Notes under the pieces: generated by a model | Told to the model about the DNA's origin: nothing | The model's input: the letters and a program-made list of their open reading frames with translations, nothing else | Database searches by the model: none | Shown here: positions 1 through 6,594 of the stretch, one piece after another | Layout: each line of letters begins with the position of its first letter | How positions within the stretch are numbered: the first letter of the stretch is position 1 | DNA from: J061 sp003695725 [NCBI: Candidatus Schekmanbacteria bacterium] | Lineage (GTDB): Bacteria > Schekmanbacteria > GWA2-38-11 | NCBI GenBank assembly: GCA_003695725.1 | Contig: RFHX01000186.1 | Span: 1 to 6,594 of the forward strand | DNA length: 6,594 bases | Direction: 5' to 3' | Made by a program: the position numbers and the translations under genes

Positions 1-24
1 AGGCAGGATAGCTTTGAAACTCAT
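1..24 (-). CDS. Start of an unidentified downstream gene, cut by the window edge
   Basis: An ATG at 24-22 overlaps the engB TGA stop (23-21) as ATGA, the classic layout for termination-reinitiation coupling. The frame stays open to the window edge and encodes MSFKAILP. I see no Shine-Dalgarno sequence just upstream (the stretch reads ACCTTTCCC before the ATG), so expression would depend on ribosomes finishing engB. A hydrophobic strand after a short polar start, as in KAILP, resembles the beginning of nucleotidyltransferases such as GalU or IspD, where an AAG motif would follow. Eight residues are far too few to claim this. It could also be chance, since eight open codons are not rare. Confidence 0.4.
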
Positions 25-680
25 GGGAAAGGTTTATCGGTTGTAAAAAATTCTGATATCTTTTGATTTATTTTCCTCAGAAGCTCATCTTTTCCTCTGC
101 CTGTTTTCGAAGAATACATAACTACTTCTTCGTCAGCAATACTGAGAGCTTCAATCAATCTTTTCTTTCTATTTATAAGTTTGTTAGATGACAATTTGTC
201 ACTCTTCGTAAAAACAAAAATAAGAGGCACATTATGATATTTTGCCCATTCTTTCATTTGGAAATCCTCTTCGCTAGGTTCAACACGGATATCGAGAAGA
301 AATACTATTATAAGTCTATCCTTACATTTTAATAGAAAATCATTGGTTGTTTTGGATATGTTATTTCGGACTTCAAGAGAAGCTTTTGAGAATCCATATC
401 CGGGAAGGTCCACAAAGAAAAGCTTCCCGTTGATTGAAAAAAAATTGACAAGTTGAGTCCTGCCGGGAGTTGAGCTTGAACGAGCAAGCTTTTTATTTCC
501 TGTCAGACTATTTAGAAGAGATGATTTCCCGCAGTTTGTCCGTCCTGCAAAGGCTATATATGGTATATTGCTTGATGGCAGTTTCTGCCTTTCATTAAAT
601 GAACAATAAAAAGAAGCAGTTATCTTCTTTGGAATGAATAGCTTAATGTTTTGTTGTTGATGTTGACGATGATGCTTCAC
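21..680 (-). CDS. engB: EngB (YsxC/YihA) ribosome-assembly GTPase
   Basis: Cytoplasmic TRAFAC-class GTPase; the family is needed for assembly of the large ribosomal subunit. All G motifs are visible: G1 P-loop GRTNCGKS at residues 46-53, G2 in TPGRTQ 71-76, G3 DLPG 91-94, G4 TKSD 158-161 and G5 SSK 190-192. The P-loop has Thr48 and Cys50 where GRSNVGKS or GRSNAGKS is usual; the catalytic Lys52 and Ser53 remain. At 219 residues it is slightly longer than the typical 195-210, mostly through the N-terminus. The start is GTG at 680-678, inside the 3' end of lon. An in-frame TAG lies two codons upstream (686-684), and no ATG, GTG or TTG occurs between this GTG and the P-loop, so the 38-base overlap with lon is hard to avoid. 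The resulting N-terminus is rich in His and Gln (residues 3-10). No good Shine-Dalgarno is seen, which suggests coupling to lon translation. The family call is secure; the exact start is less so. Confidence 0.95.
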   Translation of the reverse strand: MKHHRQHQQQNIKLFIPKKITASFYCSFNERQKLPSSNIPYIAFAGRTNCGKSSLLNSLTGNKKLARSSSTPGRTQLVNFFSINGKLFFVDLPGYGFSKASLEVRNNISKTTNDFLLKCKDRLIIVFLLDIRVEPSEEDFQMKEWAKYHNVPLIFVFTKSDKLSSNKLINRKKRLIEALSIADEEVVMYSSKTGRGKDELLRKINQKISEFFTTDKPFP

Positions 681-3078
681 CGGCTATTGGCTCAGAAATA
701 AAATCTTTATCAAAAAAGAAATCGTCAAGTTTTGCCTCTCCAGGAATTTCTTTAACGAGGGCAGTTTTCAATACCTCATCTACCTCTTTTACCAAAACAA
801 ATTTAATATCTTTTTTTACATTTTCTGGAATATCTTTTAAATCCTTCTTGTTATCTTCAGGTATAATCACTGTAGTTATTCCACCCCTATGGGCTGCTAA
901 AACCTTCTCCTTCAATCCGCCTATTGGCAACACTCTTCCGCGAAGAGTAATTTCCCCCGTCATAGCAACATCATTTTTGACAGGAATTCTCGTTATGGCC
1001 GACGCTAACGCTGTTGCCAATGCAATACCAGCAGAGGGGCCATCCTTGGGAATTGCACCTTCCGGCACATGGATATGAATATCAATCTTTGAGAAAAAGT
1101 TTTTGCTTACACCCAACATCTTGGAACGGGAGCGCAAATAACTGAAAGCTGCCTGGGCAGATTCCTGCATTACATCACCAAGTTTTCCTGTAAGCGTAAG
1201 CTGTCCTTTCCCAGCCATAATAGTTGCTTCTGTAATCAAAAGCTCACCGCCAAATTCTGTCCATGCAAGCCCAGTCGTCTGGCCTATCATTAACTCTTTT
1301 TCTTTTACACCAAAGCGGTATTTTTCCACGCCAAGATAATCCGGTACATCTTTCTCATCTATTTTGACTTTCAAACCTTTGCCTTCTTTTACAATCCTTT
1401 TTGCAATCTTTCTGCAAATTGAAGCAATTTCTCTTTCAAGATTTCTTACACCTGCCTCTTTAGTATAATTTCTAATAATCTTTAAGATAGCTTCATCAGT
1501 TATTTCAAGATTTTTAGATGTAAAACCATGCGCCTTGAACTGTTTTGGTACCAGATATTTTTTTGCAATATTCAGTTTCTCATCTTCTGTATAACCCGGA
1601 ATTCTTATTATCTCCATTCTATCCTGCAATGGCTGGGGTATTGCATGGAGTACGTTTGCTGTTGTTATAAAAAGTACCTGAGATAGGTCATAATCAACAT
1701 CTAAATAATGGTCGTTAAAGGTGTCATTCTGTTCAGGGTCCAACACTTCAAGAAGCGCTGCAGAAGGATCTCCCCGAAAATCCATAGACATCTTATCGAC
1801 TTCATCCATTAGAAAAACCGGATTTTTTGTTCCTGCTCTTTTCATACACTGCATTATCTTTCCCGGCAAAGCTCCTATATAAGTCCTGCGATGTCCTCGA
1901 ATTTCAGCTTCATCCCTAACCCCGCCAAGAGATATTCTGACAAATCTCCTGCCTAATGCCCTTGCAACGGATTTAGCCAAAGATGTTTTTCCAACACCCG
2001 GAGGACCAACAAAACAAAGGATAGGACCTTTCAATTTTTTGACAAGCTTCCTGACTGACAAAAACTCGATGATTCTCTCTTTTGCTTTTTCAAGCCCATA
2101 GTGGTCTTCATCAAGAATTTTTTCCGCTCTCTCAATCTTTAATCTATCTTGTGTCTTCTTATACCAAGGAATGCTTATTAACCAATCAAGATAATTTCTT
2201 ACCACAGTCCCTTCCGCAGACATTGGAGGCATTGTTTCCAACTTCTTGAGTTCTTTCATCGCTTTTTCATGGACGGCTTGAGGCATTCTTGCTTGAATTA
2301 TTTTTTCTCTTAATTCATCTATCTCCGATTTACCCTCATCATGCTGTCCTAATTCGTTTTTAATTGCTCTCATCTGTTCATTAAGCATAAATTCACGATT
2401 TCTTTTTGAAGACTTATAGCGTCCCTGCATCTTCTTTCCGGAAACGATATTTTCTATTTCCCTGTCAAGGAAATTGATAAGGTTCTCAAATCGTTTTGCA
2501 ACATTGCTAATTTCAAGCAATGCCTGCTTATCCTTCATCTTGAGGACAGTGTGTGCCGCTATCGTATCTGCAAGGCGTCCGGGCTCTTTTATATTGATTA
2601 TTGAAGCTAATGCATCAGCTGATATATGTTTTCTAAGCTTTACATACTCCTCAAAGAGTGAAATCGTTCTTGTCAACAATTGTTCAAGCTCATATGAAAA
2701 GGTAGTTTCATCAGGCATTTCTGTGATTAAAACTTTAAAATATTCTTCATCCTGAAGAAATTCCCTAATTCTTATCCTTGACAACCCTTCAACAAGAATT
2801 TTGACTGTTCCATCATGCATCTTTAACATTTGCAAAATTTCACCCTTTGTACCTACTCTGAAGATATCTCCTTCCGTTGGATCATTTATGCTTGCCTGCT
2901 TTTGAGCCGAAAGAACAATCTTCTTATCTCGTGACATTGCTTCATCAAGCGCTTTCACGGATTTTTTTCTTCCCACAAAAAGTGGAATGATCATATTGGG
3001 GATCAAAACTACATCACGCAAAGGAACAAGAGGATAAGCAATATCGTCTTCTGGTTTTTTATCTTTTTTAAAAATCAT
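643..3078 (-). CDS. lon: ATP-dependent protease Lon (LonA type)
   Basis: Cytoplasmic hexameric AAA+ serine protease that degrades misfolded and regulatory proteins. The LonA order is complete in 811 residues. The N-terminal substrate-binding domain starts at YPLVPLRD (15-22) and runs to about residue 210, followed by a helical linker. In the AAA+ module the Walker A is GPPGVGKT 358-365, Walker B ends at Asp425-Glu426, sensor 1 is TTAN 472-475, the probable arginine finger is Arg487 and sensor 2 is Arg545. The protease domain has catalytic Ser682 in KDGPSAG and Lys725 in GGLKEK, 43 residues apart as in E. coli Lon (Ser679/Lys722). After the conserved protease end (about residue 775) there is an extra tail of roughly 35 residues: acidic and Phe-rich (DDFFFDKDF), then Ser/Thr-rich. 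Its last 11 codons overlap engB in another frame. The ATG start has a modest GGGA site at 3085-3088, 6 bases upstream. It lies 38 bases after clpX, consistent with one operon. Confidence 0.98.
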   Translation of the reverse strand: MIFKKDKKPEDDIAYPLVPLRDVVLIPNMIIPLFVGRKKSVKALDEAMSRDKKIVLSAQKQASINDPTEGDIFRVGTKGEILQMLKMHDGTVKILVEGLSRIRIREFLQDEEYFKVLITEMPDETTFSYELEQLLTRTISLFEEYVKLRKHISADALASIINIKEPGRLADTIAAHTVLKMKDKQALLEISNVAKRFENLINFLDREIENIVSGKKMQGRYKSSKRNREFMLNEQMRAIKNELGQHDEGKSEIDELREKIIQARMPQAVHEKAMKELKKLETMPPMSAEGTVVRNYLDWLISIPWYKKTQDRLKIERAEKILDEDHYGLEKAKERIIEFLSVRKLVKKLKGPILCFVGPPGVGKTSLAKSVARALGRRFVRISLGGVRDEAEIRGHRRTYIGALPGKIMQCMKRAGTKNPVFLMDEVDKMSMDFRGDPSAALLEVLDPEQNDTFNDHYLDVDYDLSQVLFITTANVLHAIPQPLQDRMEIIRIPGYTEDEKLNIAKKYLVPKQFKAHGFTSKNLEITDEAILKIIRNYTKEAGVRNLEREIASICRKIAKRIVKEGKGLKVKIDEKDVPDYLGVEKYRFGVKEKELMIGQTTGLAWTEFGGELLITEATIMAGKGQLTLTGKLGDVMQESAQAAFSYLRSRSKMLGVSKNFFSKIDIHIHVPEGAIPKDGPSAGIALATALASAITRIPVKNDVAMTGEITLRGRVLPIGGLKEKVLAAHRGGITTVIIPEDNKKDLKDIPENVKKDIKFVLVKEVDEVLKTALVKEIPGEAKLDDFFFDKDFISEPIAGEASSSTSTTKH

Positions 3079-3116
3079 AACTTTTCCCGTTTGAGGTTTC
3101 TTTTAAAGTATTAGTA

Positions 3117-4340
3117 TTAACTTGCCTTTTTGTAAAGGATTATCGGACTTGCGTTGTGAATTATTACATCTTCGTTTATTACACATTCCTCAATTGTATT
3201 TTGGGAAGGTAACTCATACATAATGTCAAGCATTATTGACTCAAGAATTGCTCTCAATCCTCGAGCGCCTGTCTTTCTTTTAATAGCTTCTTTTGCAATA
3301 GCTTTCAAGGCATCATCTGAAAAATGCAGCTTGACATTTTCAAGTTCAAAGAATTTTTTATATTGTTTCAGCACTGCATTTTTTGGCTCCGTGAGAACCT
3401 TTACCAATGCTTCCTCATCCAATTCTTCAAGTGTAGCAACTACAGGAAGTCTTCCAACAAATTCTGGAATCAATCCATACTTAATTAGGTCTTCTGGCTG
3501 CACCTTTTCAAGTACTTCTTTCACTTCCATCTTATCCACTGAAGTTTTTGCCCCCATAAACCCCAAAGTTTTCTTACCTATCCGCTGTTCAATGATTTTC
3601 TCCAGACCTACAAAGGCGCCGCCACAAATAAACAGAATATCAGTTGTATCCACCTGTATAAATTCCTGATGAGGGTGTTTTCTTCCGCCCTGCGGAGGCA
3701 CACTCGCCTTTGTCCCTTCAATTATCTTCAGTAGCGCCTGTTGGACTCCTTCACCGGAAACATCTCTTGTAATCGAAGGACTTTCAGTTTTGCGGCTGAT
3801 TTTATCTATTTCATCAATATAAACGATACCCTTTTCCGCCTTGCTTACATCATAATCAGCGGCTTGCAAAAGTTTCAAAATAATGTTCTCAACATCCTCT
3901 CCTACATAGCCTGCTTCAGTCAAAGTAGTGGCATCTACGATTGTAAAAGGGACATCCAATATTTTAGCCAGCGTCTGGGCAAGAAGTGTTTTACCCGAAC
4001 CGGTAGGCCCAATGAGAAGTATGTTGCTCTTTGTCAATTCAACATCATCGTGTTTGCCTTTATTGTTAATCCTTTTATAATGATTATATACGGCAACAGA
4101 TAAAATTCTTTTTGACCTTTCCTGACCAATTACATAGTTGTTCAGTATTTCATTTATTTCCTTTGGTTTCAGAAGTTTATAACTTTCCTTTATCTCTTCT
4201 TCACAAAGATCCTTTTCAATGATTTCACTGCATAGAGCTATACATTCATCACAAATAAATGCAGACGGTCCTGCTATTAGCTTTCTTACCTCGCCCTGAC
4301 TTTTATTGCAGAATGAACAATAATGGCCACGACTTGTCAC
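3117..4340 (-). CDS. clpX: ClpX, ATPase and unfoldase subunit of ClpXP
   Basis: AAA+ hexameric unfoldase that recognises tagged or regulatory substrates, unfolds them and passes them into ClpP. The N-terminal C4 zinc-binding domain has Cys8, Cys11, Cys30 and Cys33. The AAA+ module shows Walker A GPTGSGKT 111-118, pore-1 loop GYVG 144-147, Walker B ending Asp176-Glu177, RKH pore motif Arg220-His222, arginine finger Arg297 in PEFVGR and sensor 2 GAR at 358-360. The ClpP-docking loop is LGF at 259-261, the equivalent of the usual IGF/LGF tripeptide, so partnership with the adjacent clpP product is well supported. Length 407 is normal (about 410-425). The start is GTG at 4340-4338, supported by an AGGAGA site and by the zinc finger beginning at residue 8, where other family members have it. 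It follows clpP after 18 bases. Confidence 0.98.
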   Translation of the reverse strand: MTSRGHYCSFCNKSQGEVRKLIAGPSAFICDECIALCSEIIEKDLCEEEIKESYKLLKPKEINEILNNYVIGQERSKRILSVAVYNHYKRINNKGKHDDVELTKSNILLIGPTGSGKTLLAQTLAKILDVPFTIVDATTLTEAGYVGEDVENIILKLLQAADYDVSKAEKGIVYIDEIDKISRKTESPSITRDVSGEGVQQALLKIIEGTKASVPPQGGRKHPHQEFIQVDTTDILFICGGAFVGLEKIIEQRIGKKTLGFMGAKTSVDKMEVKEVLEKVQPEDLIKYGLIPEFVGRLPVVATLEELDEEALVKVLTEPKNAVLKQYKKFFELENVKLHFSDDALKAIAKEAIKRKTGARGLRAILESIMLDIMYELPSQNTIEECVINEDVIIHNASPIILYKKAS

Positions 4341-4346
4341 AATCTA

Positions 4347-4352
4347 TCTCCT
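4347..4352 (-). promoter_or_regulatory. Ribosome binding site of clpX, fixes the GTG start
   Basis: AGGAGA on the minus strand lies 6 bases before the GTG at 4340. It is the strongest match to the anti-Shine-Dalgarno sequence in this operon and sits in the 18-base gap after the clpP stop. It supports the GTG as the true start. Confidence 0.8.
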
Positions 4353-4358
4353 AAATAA

Positions 4359-4943
4359 TTATTCTCTTTTATCTATAACTTTGTCAATTACACCATATTT
4401 TTGCGCTTCTTCGCCGCTCATAAAAAAATCTCTGTCTGTATCCGCTTGTATCTTTTCCAAAGTCTGTCCTGTATGTTTAACCAAAATTCTGTTGAGCATA
4501 TCCTTTATCCGAAGTATCTCTTTTGTTTGAATTTCTATGTCGCTAGCCTGGCCTCTAAACCCGCCCAATGGTTGGTGTATCATTATTCTCGAATGAGGAA
4601 GTGAATATCTATGGCCCTTTGTCCCTGCAGCCAAGAGAATTGCCGCCATACTAGCTGCTTGTCCCATACAGATTGTCGATACAGGACATTTTATATACTG
4701 CATTGTATCATAGATTGCTAATCCAGCAGTTACAACACCACCAGGACAATTTAGATAAAGATGGATTTCTTTTTTTGGATCTTCACTCTCAAGAAAAAGC
4801 ATTTGCGCTATAATGAGATTCGCCAACTGGTCTGTAATCTCCTGTCCGATAAAAATAATGCGGTCCTTCAAAAGTCTTGAATATATATCATATGACCTTT
4901 CCCCGCGTCCTGTTTGCTCAACTACTATCGGGACAAGACTCAT
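4359..4943 (-). CDS. clpP: ClpP, proteolytic subunit of the Clp protease
   Basis: Serine peptidase that forms the barrel-shaped tetradecamer degrading substrates delivered by ClpX or other Clp ATPases. The triad is intact: Ser98 in GQAASMAA, His123 in MIHQP and Asp172 in DRDFF, at E. coli-like spacing. The start [21 protein letters not shown] matches the mature N-terminal axial loop of the family, so there is little or no propeptide, unlike E. coli, which removes 14 residues. Length 194 is standard. The oxyanion-region loop reads NCPGGV (65-70), where NSPGGS is usual; both glycines are kept. The ATG at 4943 has AGGGAG at 4951-4956, 7 bases upstream. It lies 42 bases after tig and 18 before clpX. 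A possible own promoter lies in the tig-clpP gap. Confidence 0.98.
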   Translation of the reverse strand: MSLVPIVVEQTGRGERSYDIYSRLLKDRIIFIGQEITDQLANLIIAQMLFLESEDPKKEIHLYLNCPGGVVTAGLAIYDTMQYIKCPVSTICMGQAASMAAILLAAGTKGHRYSLPHSRIMIHQPLGGFRGQASDIEIQTKEILRIKDMLNRILVKHTGQTLEKIQADTDRDFFMSGEEAQKYGVIDKVIDKRE

Positions 4944-4971
4944 TTAAATTCTCCCTTTGGTTTATTATTTC

Positions 4972-4980
4972 ATTATACCA
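4972..4980 (-). promoter_or_regulatory. Candidate extended -10 promoter ahead of clpP
   Basis: The tig-clpP gap contains TGGTATAAT on the minus strand, an exact extended -10 (TGn plus TATAAT). No good -35 is seen: the hexamer 17 bases upstream is TATTCT, but extended -10 promoters tolerate this. Initiation would fall near 4965 and give a leader of about 20 bases carrying the AGGGAG site of clpP. This would let clpP, clpX and lon be expressed apart from tig; E. coli clpP is also known to have its own promoter. The DNA is AT-rich, so chance remains possible. Confidence 0.45.
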
Positions 4981-4985
4981 ACGCT

Positions 4986-6260
4986 TTAAATATTAGAATA
5001 GCCCAATAAAAAGTTCAAGACCTTTTCTTCCAAAATTGCTTTCTTTAAATATGGAAGAACTCCTATTTTTTCATAATCTCTCTTCAATTGTTCAAATTCT
5101 TTCTTATATGCTTCTGCATGTTTTTTTATTTCTTCATCAACTTCTTTTTCTTCGACTTCTATCTTCTCTACTGAAGCTATTTTTTCTGCCAAAAACGACA
5201 TTTTTACTTTTTTCTCAGCTTCTTTTTCAATTTCATTAACGAAACCAATGACTTCGTTTTCGTTAAGGTCAGAAATTTTAGTTCCCATTCTTTTGAGGTT
5301 GTTTTCCCAATTTTTTATCATACTTTTTGCCTCATCTTCGACGAGCGATTTAGGGACAGAGATGGGATTGGCTTCTATCAATTTTTCAACCAGTTCCTTT
5401 TGGGCATCACTTAAAGCGGCATCTTCTTTGTTTTTCAAGATCTTCTCCCTAATGTCTTTTTTTAGCTCTTCAAGAGTATTGTACTCTCCTACATCTTTTG
5501 CAAATTCATCGTCCAAATCAGGCATTATCTTTTCATGAATTTCTTTAAGTTTTATTTTGAAAATTGCCTCTTTGCCTGCCAATTCTTTCTGGTGGTAATC
5601 TTCAGGGTATTTAACAGAAACTTCCTTCTTCTCTTCCTTATTCATTCCTATGAAAGCTTCTTCAAGCTCCTCAATCAGTTCTTTTCTCCCCAGTGTTGCT
5701 TTGGACTCCCTTGTTGAAATCAATTCTTTATTATCTTCTGCAAGAGACAATGAAAAATCGAAAACTACAGAATCCCCCTCTTTTGCGGCACGTCCTTCAA
5801 CAGGTTTTAACTCTGAATGACTATCTCTCAATCTTTCAATTGTTTCATCAACCTCTTCTTCCTTAACCTCAACTTCCTTCTTTTCTACTTTGATATCTTT
5901 ATAATTTACATTATCAATTTCCGGTTTAACTTCCACATTGATAACAAATTCAAGGGGTTCACCCTCTTGAAAAACATAATCCTCAAGCATATAGTTACCT
6001 ACAACATCCAAATTGAAGTTTTTTATCGCTTCTTCGCATGCAGATGGTATAATCCGTTTTATAAGGTCTGATTCAAGAGCATCTTTATAATAACGCTTTA
6101 CTACATCTTTTGGAGCTTTGCCTTTCCTAAATCCTTTAATTTTTGCTTCTGCTGAAACTTTTTTTACAAGGCTATCGTATTCTTCTGCGACCTTCTCTTT
6201 TGGAATTTGAATCTTTAACTTTCGATTACATCCCTCGATATTAGTTATTTCTGCTTGCAT
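4986..6260 (-). CDS. tig: Trigger factor, ribosome-associated chaperone
   Basis: ATP-independent chaperone that docks at the ribosomal exit tunnel and shields nascent chains. The N-terminal ribosome-binding domain (about 1-110) carries the signature GFRKGKAP at 43-50, at the same position as in E. coli. A linker and an FKBP-type domain follow (about 150-245, from EGDSVVFDF to KLKEIHEK), then a long helical, Lys/Glu-rich C-terminal chaperone domain (about 246-424). Length 424 compares with 432 in E. coli. In the FKBP domain, the stretch corresponding to E. coli GRMIPGFEDGI reads GRKELIEELEEAF at 191-203. The Pro-Gly pair is lost and the active-site Phe is replaced by Leu199, so isomerase activity may be reduced or absent; this is inference from a by-eye alignment. 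The ATG at 6260 is supported by a strong purine-rich site. It is first in the operon, 42 bases before clpP. Confidence 0.97.
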   Translation of the reverse strand: MQAEITNIEGCNRKLKIQIPKEKVAEEYDSLVKKVSAEAKIKGFRKGKAPKDVVKRYYKDALESDLIKRIIPSACEEAIKNFNLDVVGNYMLEDYVFQEGEPLEFVINVEVKPEIDNVNYKDIKVEKKEVEVKEEEVDETIERLRDSHSELKPVEGRAAKEGDSVVFDFSLSLAEDNKELISTRESKATLGRKELIEELEEAFIGMNKEEKKEVSVKYPEDYHQKELAGKEAIFKIKLKEIHEKIMPDLDDEFAKDVGEYNTLEELKKDIREKILKNKEDAALSDAQKELVEKLIEANPISVPKSLVEDEAKSMIKNWENNLKRMGTKISDLNENEVIGFVNEIEKEAEKKVKMSFLAEKIASVEKIEVEEKEVDEEIKKHAEAYKKEFEQLKRDYEKIGVLPYLKKAILEEKVLNFLLGYSNI

Positions 6261-6267
6261 TTTTTTT

Positions 6268-6275
6268 CCTTTCCT
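6268..6275 (-). promoter_or_regulatory. Ribosome binding site of tig
   Basis: AGGAAAGG on the minus strand, two overlapping GGA cores, ends 7 bases before the ATG. The gap is pure A and joins the A of the ATG, making an 8-A run. This is an open, unstructured initiation site, consistent with high expression. Confidence 0.75.
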
Positions 6276-6320
6276 AATTGAGCTTTTTGTCTAAAAACAA
6301 TCCTTTAAATTTGAATTTTC

Positions 6321-6352
6321 GATTTTTTTAAAAAGAGCATTTTGGAAAAATC
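6321..6352 (+). repeat. AT-rich inverted repeat in the tig leader
   Basis: GATTTTTTTAAAA (6321-6333) faces TTTTGGAAAAATC (6340-6352) around a 6-base loop AGAGCA. As plus-strand RNA it forms a 13-pair stem with two U-G wobbles; as minus-strand RNA (the tig sense) those two become A-C mismatches. No T-run follows on either side, so it is not a terminator. It may be chance in such AT-rich DNA. Confidence 0.35.
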
Positions 6353-6427
6353 AAAAAACAAGAACATAAATTCATCAAACAAATTGTCCTGGAACTTTCT
6401 ATTCTTTTTGGTATTCAATCATAGCGG

Positions 6428-6465
6428 CAGGCGTTTAATCCACTACTGTAATGTTAAATTGCCCG
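6428..6465 (-). promoter_or_regulatory. Predicted hairpin in the tig 5' leader
   Basis: Minus-strand RNA can fold into a long hairpin. CGGGC (6465-6461) pairs with GCCUG (6432-6428), UUUAA (6458-6454) with UUAAA (6438-6434), and CAUUA (6453-6449) with UAGUG (6445-6441) around the loop CAG. The interruptions are an AA/C internal loop and a GA bulge. Two pairs are G-U wobbles on this strand (6464/6429 and 6451/6443) and would be A-C mismatches on the other, so the structure favours transcription toward tig. It has no following U-run, so it is not an intrinsic terminator, and I do not recognise a known riboswitch class. Confidence 0.35.
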
Positions 6466-6495
6466 ATATGATTAGTCCATCAACTATTTGAATTA

Positions 6496-6525
6496 TTAAT
6501 ACATCTTTTTTGCAGTTAAAGTCAA
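6496..6525 (-). promoter_or_regulatory. Candidate promoter of the tig operon
   Basis: TTGACT (6525-6520, five of six matches to TTGACA) is followed after 18 bases by TATTAA (6501-6496, four of six to TATAAT). Initiation would be near 6488 and leave a leader of about 230 bases before tig. It is the best sigma-70-type pair I see in this region, but AT-rich sequence makes partial matches common. Confidence 0.4.
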
Positions 6526-6552
6526 GTATTAGAATAAAGAACCTTACGAAAC

Positions 6553-6583
6553 AAAAAAAAAATTCCACTCAAAAATAGAATTC
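6553..6583 (-). terminator. Weak intrinsic terminator of the gene upstream of tig
   Basis: On the minus strand GAATTCTAT (6583-6575) can pair with GTGGAAUUU (6568-6560) around UUUUGA, and the stem runs directly into a ten-T tract (6562-6553). The stem has only one G-C pair and three G-U wobbles, so it would be weak. It lies just upstream of the candidate tig promoter, as expected if an unseen gene on the same strand ends to the right of this window. Confidence 0.3.
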
Positions 6584-6594
6584 AGTCAATTCAA

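Larger units (their letters stand above)
6261..6594. other. Non-coding region upstream of tig
   Basis: This 334-base stretch has no credible gene on either strand. It is very AT-rich with many A and T runs, broken by one short GC-richer patch near 6425-6433. The minus strand holds, in transcription order, a weak terminator-like hairpin (6583-6553), a candidate promoter (6525-6496), a hairpin in the predicted leader (6465-6428) and the tig ribosome binding site. Short minus-strand ORFs (for example a 20-codon one from 6367) lack ribosome binding sites. I found no tRNA, no CIRCE element (TTAGCACTC with its inverted partner) and no convincing sigma-32-type promoter. Confidence 0.7.

Noticed and set aside
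3051-3078. A-rich run at the start of lon (ATTTTTAAAAAAG) as a slippery or phase-variable site
   Set aside because: The run is only six A in an A-rich Lys context, with no downstream frame that would be productive. It is expected from base composition.
3079-3145. Possible lon promoter in and before the clpX-lon gap (TTTACA, 17 bases, TAATAC)
   Set aside because: The -35 is fair but the -10 matches only three of six bases. The gap is short and AT-rich, so the evidence is too thin for a feature.
3223-3669. Long plus-strand open frames opposite clpX, lon and tig
   Set aside because: They lie wholly antisense to well-supported conserved genes, are Ser/Phe-rich mirror translations and show no recognisable domain or ribosome binding site.
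6305-6367. A 20-codon minus-strand ORF in the tig leader (starts MFLFFDF), possible leader peptide
   Set aside because: It has no Shine-Dalgarno site and a composition that simply follows the T-rich DNA, and nothing ties it to an attenuator structure.
6424-6433. GCGGCAGGC resembles a stretch near the 5' end of 16S rRNA, and the patch could hint at a tRNA or rRNA fragment
   Set aside because: The similarity is about nine bases, and the flanks do not continue as rRNA or fold as a tRNA cloverleaf.

Overview
The window is AT-rich bacterial chromosome carrying a compact block of five co-directional genes, all on the minus strand. In transcription order (right to left) they are tig (trigger factor), clpP, clpX, lon and engB (ysxC/yihA-type GTPase). 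The left edge cuts through what looks like the first eight codons of a sixth gene. All five ORFs are full length with intact signature motifs, except the prolyl-isomerase centre of trigger factor, which looks degenerate. The organism cannot be named. The order tig-clpP-clpX-lon resembles the gamma-proteobacterial arrangement, whereas engB directly after lon resembles Bacillus. That combination, with low GC, points to a non-enteric lineage such as a deltaproteobacterial-type, Nitrospirota-like or candidate phylum; this is inference only.

Layout from the transcription start side: 6261-6594 is a 334-base non-coding leader upstream of tig. It holds a weak terminator-like hairpin, a candidate sigma-70-type promoter, a folded hairpin in the predicted 5' leader and a strong purine-rich ribosome binding site. 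tig (6260-4986) is followed by a 42-base gap with a good extended -10 promoter candidate ahead of clpP (4943-4359). An 18-base gap with a clear AGGAGA site precedes clpX (4340-3117, GTG start). A 38-base gap precedes lon (3078-643). engB (680-21, GTG start) begins inside the lon coding sequence, giving a 38-base out-of-frame overlap. The engB stop overlaps an ATG (ATGA) that opens the partial gene at 24-1.

The genes form a protein quality-control unit. Trigger factor meets nascent chains at the ribosome exit. ClpX unfolds substrates and feeds them into the ClpP peptidase chamber. Lon is an independent ATP-dependent protease. EngB is a GTPase needed for large ribosomal subunit assembly. The short gaps and overlaps suggest one transcript with translational coupling at its 3' end, and possibly a second promoter for clpP onward.

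I found no mobile element, CRISPR array, tRNA, rRNA or defence-type gene. The window is a core housekeeping region and I see no evidence of a new multi-gene system. The points most worth checking are the lon/engB overlap, the structured tig leader and the altered trigger factor isomerase centre.
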